Assembly: GCA_018806915.1 (NCBI GenBank)
Contig: JAGKQI010000045.1
Span: 806,001 to 870,000, forward strand
Origin: Phytophthora colocasiae
Lineage: Eukaryota > Oomycota > Peronosporomycetes > Peronosporales > Peronosporaceae
DNA: 64,000 nt
Direction of reading: 5' to 3'
The notes under the pieces are model-generated. The model did no database searches. It had not been told where the DNA came from and worked only from the letters and a program-made list of their open reading frames with translations. A program made the translations under genes and the position numbers. Position 1 is the first letter of the stretch; the number at the start of each line of letters is the position of its first letter. Of the stretch, positions 42,319 to 51,494 are shown piece by piece.

Positions 42319-42644
42319 TGAGTGGTAAGTTTCGTGCAATTGAATACAAGATTGTTGAGCCAACGTACCTGCTTTTGCGCGTTTTCTGGAATGAGTTGCG
42401 TAGAAGTGCATGTCCCTGATCAGCTGTTGACTACAATAGGAGTTAGTTACGACATTGAGCCACCATTACTCTATCACAATGCGGTATGAGTTACGACATT
42501 GACCGGAAAACCTGTTGATAATTTATTCATCTTCCCGCAAGCCAAACAGATGGCTCTTACAAATATCTAGTGACTTGTTATGGCGTATCTTACGACATGC
42601 GCTTAGCCGCCTGAGGCGAGTACCGTTCGGAACGAAGGTGTTAA

Positions 42645-43181
42645 TCAACACCTGTTTTAATTATTAGAAGAAATGTTGAGATGAACTGAAGTGAGATGAA
42701 CGGAGAGCATCAAGAGCGGGAGGTAACTCATTGGTATGCTACTTGTGTAAGTGATATTCCGGATCCACGGGGTCTGCAGTAATTTACTGCCAGTAAACGA
42801 CATTTTAAACAGGAATTGGTTTGGTTCAATCAAACCTCCGGTGAGATCACGATCCTACTGCATTGCATTGAACCATGCAGCATATACTGGGCCAGTATTA
42901 CTGGCCAATGCCCAGTGCGTATGGACCGGTAACTCGGTTTGGCATGAGTGCAATCATCGATGACAGGATGCTAAAGTGCGCACAGCTGGATCGTTTACGC
43001 TGAGTTCTGAACGAATTCCGACCGGTAATCACTTATGCTCAAGGGATCACCTGGCTCTCTCGTAGTTCGACAAAGTAAATCACTCACTTGCAATTTCTGC
43101 GTTATCTCGCCACCCTTCCAATGTCCACTATCTTCCACGAACTTGGCAACATCAAAAGCCAAAGTTGCGTCGACCGTGAAT
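42645..43181. other. Upstream region of bZIP-like gene C, rich in small palindromes
   Basis: About 540 bp. Inverted repeats include CAGTAA-T-TTACTG (about 42777-42789), GGTTTG...CAAACC (about 42818-42836) and GGCCAGTA-T-TACTGGCC (42890-42906). It is presumably the promoter of gene C. Confidence 0.5.
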
Positions 43182-43918
43182 ATGGGTGATGATGAATTCG
43201 AGCTGTTAGCAGAAGAAATTGGCATGGCCCCAACACGCTCAGAAATCCGGAAATGGTCCAAGGAGCTCAAGGACAAGCGCAAACTACAGCTTCACTGTCG
43301 TCGCATGCTTCGCTTCCGGACCAAGAGAGCAGCATAGAAGAAGACCATGATGGAGGAATACGTTCAGCTCGAGCAAGAATTAGAGCAACAGATCGTTTTG
43401 TTGCGACAACGTGGTCGAAGTCTGAGTCTAAATCGAGTCCAACGTGAGATGCAACGCCTTGTACTGGAGCGGGAGGTCCTTAGAGAGGAGAGTGTCTCAC
43501 TTCGTCAGAACGTCGCCGAGTACGAGCGATTCCTGAGGATCATCCAGAGCGCTAGCCGTCAAGTCGCCCCTGCTCCCGAGAATGACTCCAACCCGACTGG
43601 ACCAAAGGGTACCAAGACCACCGTACGTTGTATCGAGGCGAAACGGCAATCCGTACAAGAGGAGGCGGGTCATCGTGTGTACTTCGACGGACGTCCGTCG
43701 TTTTCCTTTCATCCGTTCTCCAGTCGTGAATTTGACGACGTTCTTCGCCGTCATGACGTGCATTCATCGATTGATTCGTCCCTGCTGATGTTCAAAGGGA
43801 AATACCTCGGGTGGGGGATCTATACGGGAAGGAATGTACAGGGGAAGCAGTACCTTATTAATCATGTCCGTTCCGCTAAAATCCTGGGGAGATCGATGGA
43901 TTCCATTCTGAATGGTAT
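43182..43918 (+). pseudogene. bZIP-like protein C, N-terminal part, split by Gypsy
   Basis: The ATG at 43182 starts MGDDEFELLAEEIGMAPTRS. The basic region reads LQLHCRRMLRFRTKRAA, then an in-frame TAG at 43335-43337, and the zipper continues KKTMMEEYVQLEQELEQQIV, so a nonsense codon separates the DNA-binding and dimerisation parts. Further on it has GHRVYFDGRPSFSFHPFSSR, the same block as in A and B. The frame runs into the Gypsy LTR at 43919 after DSILNG. The rest of the gene is at 60286-60742. The target duplication GTAT is at 43915-43918. Confidence 0.8.
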
Positions 43919-44685
43919 TGTGGACGATTTGGAATTTACGCTCCTAAAAAGCAGCTTTTTGTGACACAGCACTACAAGACGAAGATCATCGACCTCACAG
44001 ATGACGGCGACGGCTAAGGAAATTAACTTGCAGTCAATTGAGGACGACAGCAGGTTGGACGGTGACTACAAGGCTACGGAGACCGGAAGATACTGGACGA
44101 CGTTGAAGTTCAAGGCCAATAGCTACGATGTAAGATCGCAGCAGGAGGAACGACTAGGCGGTGGACTAGCAGCACAAAAGTGGAGTACTGGGACGGGCGA
44201 CGTGAGCACAAGGGAAGGAACGGTGGAGAAGACGCGTAAGGAGTCGCCGAAGGAAGATCCTGGCGATGGCAGACGGCATACTTAGGTTAGGAGTAGTATA
44301 GTGGGCGGCGGTAGTTAGGAGAGCACTTTGGCGTGCGGACTGGCCGTCGAACCTCTCAGTTACGATTTCGCACGGTTGTGAGGAGTTAAGTAACTAAAAC
44401 TTAAGCGTGGAGTACTGCGGCAACTGGCCGGCTTCACCCAACAGCATTTTGGGTTTTTTTCTAGGGGAGTGGCCTTGTTCTGCGGTACACTGACCGGCAG
44501 GGACCTCTAGACTAATAAGCTCAGGAGGCACGGAGTTCTGAGGTACGAAGATGAGGATGCATGCGTAGTGTGGCGGGGATCGCGGCTAGCTACCGCGCGG
44601 TTGTGGTGCTTATTGATAGCGTCTCGAATAAAGGATGTCCACTTTAACTTCAATGTGGTGGTGCATTCGTCTTGTATAATGTATA
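43919..44685 (+). repeat. 5' LTR of Gypsy, first segment
   Basis: Matches 59306-60072 with three visible substitutions. It ends at TGTATA, where the Helitron begins. A 94-codon frame (44001-44285) is present in both LTRs but has no recognised similarity. Confidence 0.93.
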
Positions 44686-44827
44686 CTAGCGCTCTGGGCA
44701 TGGTTGGTCCCAGTAGTTTGGTAAGGTTCAAAAAGATCACTGAAGTTGAAAATATTACATGGTTCAAGGATTTTATACATGAGAACCGCAAAGAGATTGT
44801 ATTCAAAAGAAATATGAAATCATGCAC

Positions 44828-46464
44828 TTAGAACTCGAAGATCTCCCGATAGACAATGTTCTTGGTGTGTACGTTCCCGTCCTCGTCGATAGCTTCCGGG
44901 TCCACGGCTATCTTGATCGCCTTCAGTGAAGTCACCCTCGACAACGCGACATACAACTGTCCATGCGCGAACACAGGGGACTCGAGGTAGATCCCCACGT
45001 GGATAGACTGTCCTTGGGCCTTGTTGATTGTCATCGCAAATGCCGGAACCACAGGAAACTGTTTTCGCCGAAGCTTGAACGGGAATTCCTTGTCGTCATC
45101 TTCATTGTAGAAGATGATGCGCGGAATGAATACGCGCTTTCCCTTGAACGGCCCAGTCATAATCGTAGCTTCAATGCTTCGCTCACGCAGTGACATCGTG
45201 TTCCATTGCACAACCCTGCGTCGCTGTTCAGGTTGCGAATCCTGATGATCGGAGTTCCAACTTTCAATACAATCCGGTGTGGCTGAATACCAGAGAAATT
45301 CAGTGAGCTCAAGAACTCTGGCTCAAACATGTTTGGACCCGCAACACCTTCGAGACTGTCAACAGAGAGGTACTCTTTTGTTTCTCCTGATAGACGTTCC
45401 GAGACCATGTCGTTGATTCGCCTCACACTTGTGTTCATTGGTGCCAAAATGGCTCGTTCAACGAAGTAGTCATCCGGAAGATTGTCGTCTCCAACATCAG
45501 GATACACTGCATCAATAAGCGCGTTGACGTTGCGCTTCCGCCTGTTCTCATCCGGATCATCAACTTCTTGATCAGCAGATGTTTCCATTGGCGGTAGGAG
45601 ATTGAAGTTTGGAGGTGCTTCCATGTCTTCGTTATCTTTGGTTTCTTCGTCATCCCATCGATCATCCCCTCGTGTGCCTGGTATAATGCACATGTCAAGT
45701 GGAAGACATATGTCGTTCTCACTGATATCGGAGTTCACTGGATATCGACCTTCCCCAATCTGAAGCAAGAAGTCGGAAAACTCTGCCAATTCAGCGGCGC
45801 TTGCTGGGTCCGGAGCCGTCTGAACACGCATATTCTCCGTCAGACGCACTTGTCGTAGATGGCTCCACAGTGGGGAAGACTTGAAGCAAGCATCCAGCGT
45901 TTCTGCTCGAGTAGCATCCTTCAACACAGGCAGGATCTGTCGATGGTCTCCACTGAAAACCATGACCTTTCCTCCGAATGGCTCCAACTCGTTCTTCATA
46001 ATATCCCGGAACGACCGATCCACAGCTTCGAAGCACGCTCGATGCATCATAGGAGCTTCGTCCCAGATGATTAAACTTGCCTTGCGGATCAGTTCTGCCT
46101 TCTGGCTCTGCCAAGACAGACTACATGTTGAGAACTCGGACAGTTTAAGCGGAATCCGAAATGTAGAATGTGCTGTGTGTCCTCCAATCAAAAACGACGC
46201 TGCGATTCCACTGGAAGCCACTGCTATCGCCACTTTTCTCTGAAGACGGACATGAGCAAGTATCTGCTCCAGCAAGAACGATTTACCAGTTCCACCCGGC
46301 CCGTCCACAAAAAACAGCTTCTGCCCACCGACTGGGCGGTTTACAGCTTCGATGACTTGGTCAAAAATGTCTTTCTGGTTCTGGTTCATCTGATCCGCAA
46401 GCGTCGCAGTTCTCTCAAGGTCGTCTGATTCGTACGCTGCTACGTACTGCACGACGATATCCAT
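44828..46464 (-). pseudogene. Helitron 2 PIF1-like helicase, one 10-bp deletion
   Basis: Starts MDIVVQYVAAYESDDLERTA at 46464; upstream codons continue the frame as in Helitron 1. Walker A GPGGTGKSF, Walker B IIWDEAPMMHR, VFSGDHRQILPVL and LRQVRLTENMRV are present. At about 45190 ten bases (CTTCGAGTGG in Helitron 1) are missing after CNGTR, so the frame shifts; the C-terminal helicase motifs (KAQGQSIHVGIY, LYVALSRVTSLKAIKIAV) follow in the other frame. The gene is otherwise close to identical to the Helitron 1 copy. No Rep domain is seen upstream, so the protein is the helicase half only. Confidence 0.87.
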
Positions 46465-46904
46465 AGGATCAGCAGACTGGCGTGCGACTTCATCAGAAAC
46501 GTCGCTGTACGTTTCGAGACCAGGAAGTCCATACGTATGTAGCGTTTTTCCGTTCGAAATCAGATACTCCGCCAGCCACGTCAGGCACTTATACTCTGCT
46601 ATGCGCCAGACTTCCTCGTCACGGTTTGTTAGGTTCGATTCGATTAAGTTCGTTCTGTTAGGTTCGAAAATCCGATTAGGTTCGAATCCAGATAAGTCCG
46701 AATAATTACGTGGACAGTGCTAGTTTTGTAATTTCTGGAAAGAAGGTTCCAGTCAATAAGGTAGGTGCAGCTGCTTTGATAGGAGAAAAGTGTATAGAAA
46801 TGTATCGAGACGCGCACCAAAACAGATGCCACTCGAAAGGCTCAGGCCGGTGGAAAGGGCGTGACCGACGGACAGACACGTTATGATCTTACCTGTGAAG
46901 TTGA

Positions 46905-49900
46905 CTAGCCAGTGCCGCCCGCTTTTGCGGGCGGTTTTGTATAATGTTTGGTTGAAACCCGTGGGGCTCACTGTTCCAGTTCGCCCCACTACTCACCATC
47001 GGCCGCCACACCTTCGGCGCGCGCCAGTTGACCGAAGTGCTACCTTCGCTTCGCTCGGTAGGATGCATTTTAGCCAATCACCGGTCTGTAAAGCGGGGCA
47101 GCTCAGCATTTTAATCGTACTTAGCTTACTTTTGTCCAATTAAATATTTTGTGGCCGGGTGTGCGGACCAATCAGAGCCATCGAGAGGGTTATCATTAGT
47201 GGGCTATATTTGTAATTTTGGCATTCCTGAGAGCAGTCTAGAACATAGGGATAGGCTACACCATGGGAAAATACAGTATGGAAAACCTACATGTACGAAA
47301 TGGAGAGACAGGTAGCTACGCAGGTTTATGCGCTACGACGTTGAACACACACACAACGGACACACAGACGCCGCACTAGCCTAGAGAGTAGAGACTAGCC
47401 GAGTGCCGCCCGCTTTTGCGGGCGGTTTGTATGTGTTTGGTTGAAACCCGTGGGGCTCACTGTTCCAGTTCGCCCCACTACTCACCATCGGCGCCACACC
47501 TTCGGCGCGCGCCAGTTGACCGAGGTGCTACCTTCGCTTCGCTCGGTAGGATGCATTTTAGCCAATCACCGGTCTGTAAAGCGGGGCAGCTCAGCATTTT
47601 AATCGTACTTAGCTTACTTTTGTCCAATTAAATATTTTGTGGCCGGGTGTGCGGACCAATCAGAGGCCATTGAGAGGGTTATCATTAGTGGGCTATATTT
47701 GTAATTTTGGCATTCCTGAGAGCAGTCTAGAACATAGGGATAGGCTACACCATGGGAAAATACAGTATGGAAAACCTACATGTACGAAATGGAGAGACAG
47801 GTAGCTACGCAGGTTTATGCGCTAAGACGTTGAACGGACACACAGACACACAGACACGGGACTAGCCTACTGTGTTGAGACTAGCCGAGTGCCGCCCGCT
47901 TTTGCGGGCGGTTTGTATGTGTTTGGTTGAAACCCGTAGGGCTCACTGTTCCAGTTCGCCCCACTACTCACCATCGGCGCCACACCTTCGGCGCGCGCCA
48001 GTTGACCGAGGTGCTACCTTCGCTTCGCTCGGTAGGATGTATTTTAGCCGAGTGCCGCCCGCTTTTGCGGGCGGTTTGTATGTGTTTGGTTGAAACCCGT
48101 GGGGCTCACTGTTCCAGTTCGCCCCACTACTCACCACCGGCGCCACACCTTCGGCGCGCGCCGGTTGGCCGAGGTACCTTCGCTTCGCTCGGTAGGATGC
48201 ATTTTAGCCAATCACCGGTCTGTAAAGCGGGGCAGCTCAGCATTTTAATCATACTTAGCTTACTTTTGTCCAATTAAATATTTTGTGGCCGGGTGTGCGG
48301 ACCAATCAGAGCCATTGAGAGGGTTATCATTAGTGGGCTATATTTGTAATTTTGGCATTCCTGAGAGCGAGTCTAGAACATAGGGATAGGCTACACCATG
48401 GGAAAATACAGTATAGAATACGTACATGTACAAAATGGAGAGACAGGTAGCTACGCAGGTTTATGCGCTAAGACGTTGAACAGACACACAGACACACAGA
48501 CACGGGACTAGCCTACTGTGTTTAGACCCCAGCCGAGTGCCGCCCGCTTTGCGGGCGGTTTGTATGTGTTTGGTTGAAACCGTGGGGCTCACTGTTCCAG
48601 TTCGCCCCACTACTCACCATCGGCGCCACACCTTCGGCGCGCCAGTTGACCGGGTGCTACCTTCGCTTCGCTCGGTAGGATGTATTTTAGCCGAGTGCCG
48701 CCCGCTTTTGCGGGCGGTTTATATGTGTTTGGTTGAAACCCGTGGGGCTCACTGTTCCAGTTCGCCCCACTACTCACCATCGGCGCCACACCTTCGGCGC
48801 GCGCCGGTTGGCCGAGGTACCGTCGCTTCGCTCGGTAGGATGCATTTTAGCCAATCACCGGTCTGTAAAGCGGGGCAGCTCAGCATTTTAATCGTACTTA
48901 GCTTACTTTTGTCCAATTAAATATTTTGTGGCCGGGTGTGCGGACCAATCAGAGGCCATCGAGAGGGTTATCATTAGTGGGCTATATTTGTAATTTTGGC
49001 ATTCCTGAGAGCAGTCTAGAACATAGGGATAGGCTACACCAGCGGGAAAATACAGTATAGAATACGTACATGTACAAAATGGAGAGACAGGTAGCTACGC
49101 AGGTTTATGCGCTACGACGTTGAACACACACACAACGGACACACAGACGCCGCACTAGCCTAGAGAGTAGAGACTAGCCGAGTGCCGCCCGCTTTTGCGG
49201 GCGGTTTGTATGTGTTTGGTTGAAACCCGTGGGGCTCACTGTTCCAGTTCGCCCCACTACTCACCACCGGCGCCACACCTTCGGCGCGCGCCGGTTGGCC
49301 GAGGTACCTTCGCTTCGCTCGGTAGGATGCATTTTAGCCAATCACCGGTCTGTAAAGCAGGGCAGCTCAGCATTTTAATCGTACTTAGCTTACTTTTGTC
49401 CAATTAAATATTTTGTGGCCGGGTGTGCGGACCAATCAGAGGCCATGGAGAGGTTATCATTAGTGGGCTATATTTGTAATTTTGGCATTCCTGAGAGCAG
49501 TCTAGAACATAGGGATAGGCTGCACCATGGGAAAATACAGTATGGAAAACCTACATGTACAAAATGGAGAGACAGGTAGCTACGCAGGTTTTATGCGCTA
49601 CGACGTTGAACACACACACAACGGACACACAGACGCCGCACTAGCCTGAGAGTAGAGACTAGCCGAGTGCCGCCCGCTTTTGCGGGCGGTTTGTATGTGT
49701 TTGGTTAGAAACCCGTGGGGCTCACTGTTCCAGTTCCTTTTTCTCACCACCGGCGCCACACCTTCCGGCGCGCGCCAGTTGACCGAGGTGCTACCTTCGC
49801 TTCGCTCGGTAGGATGTATTTTAGCCGAGTGCCGCCCGCTTTTGCGGGCGGTTTTATATGTGTTTGGTTGAAACCCGTGGGGCTCACTGTTCCAGTTCGC

Positions 49901-50943
49901 CCCACTCACCATCAGCGCCACACCTTCGGCGCGCGCCGGTTGCCGAGGTACCTTCGCTTCGCTCGGTAGGATGCATTTTAGCCAATCACCGGTCTGTAAA
50001 GCGGGGCAGCTCAGCATTTTAATCGTACTTAGCTTACTTTTGTCCAATTAAATATTTTGTGGCCGGGTGTGCGGACCAATCAGAGGCCATGGAGAGGGTT
50101 ATCATTAGTGGGCTATATTTGTAATTTTGGCATTCCTGAGAGCAGTCTAGAACATAGGGATAGGCTACACCATGGGAAAATACAGTATGGAAAACCTACA
50201 TGTACGAAATGGAGAGACAGGTAGCTACGCAGGTTTATGCGCTACGACGTTGAACACACACACAACGGACACACAGACGCCGCACTAGCCTAGAGAGTAG
50301 AGACTAGCCGAGTGCCGCCCGCTTTTGCGGGCGGTTTGTATGTGTTTGGTTGAAACCCGTGGGGCTCACTGTTCCAGTTCGCCCCACTACTCACCACCGG
50401 CGCCACACCTTCGGCGCGCGCCAGTTGACCGAGGTGCTACCTTCGCTTCGCTCGGTAGGATGTATTTTAGCCGAGTGCCGCCCGCTTTTGCGGGCGGTTT
50501 TATATAATGTTTGGTTGAAACCCGTGGGGCTCACTGTTCCAGTTCGCCCCACTACTCACCATCGGCGCCACACCTTCGGCGCGCGCCGGTTGGCCGAGGT
50601 ACCTTCGCTTCGCTCGGTAGGATGCATTTTAGCCAATCACCGGTCTGTAAAGCGGGGCAGCTCAGCATTTTAATCGTACTTAGCTTACTTTTGTCCAATT
50701 AAATATTTTGTGGCCGGGTGTGCGGACCAATCAGAGGCCATGGAGAGGGTTATCATTAGTGGGCTATATTTGTAATTTTGGCATTCCTGAGAGCAGTCTA
50801 GAACATAGGGATAGGCTACACCATGGGAAAATACAGTATAGAATACGTACATGTACAAAATGGAGAGACAGGTAGCTACGCAGGTTTATGCGCTACGACG
50901 TTGAACAGACACACAGACACGGCACTAGCCTAGAGGGCAGAGA
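46905..50943 (-). repeat. Head-to-tail array of seven Helitron-like units
   Basis: Units (plus-strand limits): 46905-47394, 47395-47880, 47881-48530, 48531-49173, 49174-49658, 49659-50303, 50304-50943. Three are about 485-490 bp and four about 640-650 bp; the long ones carry a second copy of the terminal 160 bp (starting near 48045, 48688, 49822 and 50468). On the minus strand each unit begins TCTCTACTCTCTAGG or a variant and ends with the hairpin CCGCCCGC-AAAA-GCGGGCGG, CACTCGG and CTAG. Junctions read CTAG directly followed by TC, except between the third and fourth units, where it is degenerate. There are eleven hairpin-bearing 3' ends in all. No coding potential is supported; open frames follow the repeat period. 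Confidence 0.93.
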
Positions 50944-51156
50944 TTGTATATCGGGATTAGCACGAGGACAAGCTACTAGTCTACCCAAAGCTGTAGTCGC
51001 TATCAAACGTCTTTTCCCTAGCCGTCTCTACTGGACAATGTCCGCCGGGGTCTCTCTAGTCTCTCTGGTGACAGGCTGACTCTAGTTCCTGCTTGCGTGA
51101 CCACTGGCTCCCTCCAAGTTGGATTTCAAGGCGTAAGAAAAGAGTAGTCGACGACA
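50944..51156 (+). repeat. 5' LTR of Gypsy, second segment
   Basis: Matches 60073-60285 with two visible substitutions and ends GTCGACGACA at 51156. Together with 43919-44685 it gives exactly the 980-bp length of the 3' LTR. Confidence 0.93.
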
Positions 51157-51174
51157 TGGTGGTCATTACAGTGG
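51157..51174 (+). other. Primer binding site candidate of Gypsy
   Basis: TGGTGGTCATTACAGTGG directly follows the 5' LTR; TGG at this position is usual for pairing with the CCA end of a tRNA primer. The tRNA was not identified. Confidence 0.55.
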
Positions 51175-51333
51175 CTTTCTGGGCAATGTTTCACTGGGTG
51201 AACTTTGCGAGCCTAGTCACAGTGAGCAAGAATCCTACACGGGACATCCTGTACTGGGGATGGTGCAATACGGGCACTAGACAATACTGGTCTATCCAAC
51301 CGGAGATGGATGGGCAATACGGGCCTTTGCTAG

Positions 51334-51364
51334 ACACAGACACAGACACAGACACAGACACAGA
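51334..51364 (+). repeat. Hexanucleotide microsatellite (ACAGAC)n
   Basis: About five perfect copies of GACACA between the primer site and gag in the Gypsy leader. Confidence 0.85.
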
Positions 51365-51494
51365 TGAGCACTGTTACTGAGATCCGAGATCCCTGCACAG
51401 CACGGTTTACAGAAGTTAGATACTGATGACACAGACACTGAACATACGGGTTGGTTTTGTTTTACAGATACAGAAGCTAAGTTCACGGAGAGAA

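Larger units (their letters stand above)
39205..42640 (+). mobile_element. PiggyBac element 2, complete ends, TTAA target duplication
   Basis: 3,436 bp between TTAA at 39201-39204 and 42641-42644. The 17-bp terminal repeats are CACCTTTGTTCCGAACG at the left and its complement, with C for the second T run base, at the right. Subterminal repeats built on ATGTCGTA or TACGACAT occur about twice near the left end and three times within the last 220 bp at the right. Neither the ends nor the subterminal motif resemble PiggyBac element 1, so this is a separate family. A plus-strand transposase gene fills the interior. Confidence 0.93.
44686..50943 (-). mobile_element. Helitron 2 composite: helicase Helitron plus tandem mini-Helitron array
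   Basis: 6,258 bp inserted between A (44685) and T (50944) of the Gypsy LTR; the 3' LTR shows the uninterrupted sequence TATATTGTATA. On the minus strand the composite starts with TCTCTGCCCTCTAGG (5' end at 50943) and ends GCCCAGAGCGCTAG (3' end at 44686), as Helitrons do. Two parts are visible: 44686-46904 carries the helicase gene and has its own TC start (TCAACTTCACAGG at 46904), and 46905-50943 is an array of short Helitron-like units. The pair of outer ends suggests they moved as one piece. The 3' end lacks the hairpin seen in Helitron 1. Confidence 0.88.

Noticed and set aside
44001..44285. 94-codon open frame in the 5' LTR, repeated at 59388-59672 in the 3' LTR
   Set aside because: It is conserved only because the LTRs are copies of each other (one residue differs). 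No motif, and it lies in the LTR rather than in the internal region.
46915..46934. GC hairpin followed by T-rich sequence, looking like a bacterial rho-independent terminator
   Set aside because: The context is eukaryotic and the hairpin occupies the position of a Helitron 3' hairpin on the other strand.
46883..50702. Series of similar plus- and minus-strand open frames of 60-149 codons
   Set aside because: They recur with the repeat period of the mini-Helitron array and have low-complexity translations; no start or domain supports coding.
46905..50943. Regularly repeated units as a possible CRISPR array or ordinary satellite
   Set aside because: Unit length of about 490 or 645 bp with no short repeat/spacer pattern excludes CRISPR. 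The ends of each unit match Helitron termini, which an ordinary satellite would not.
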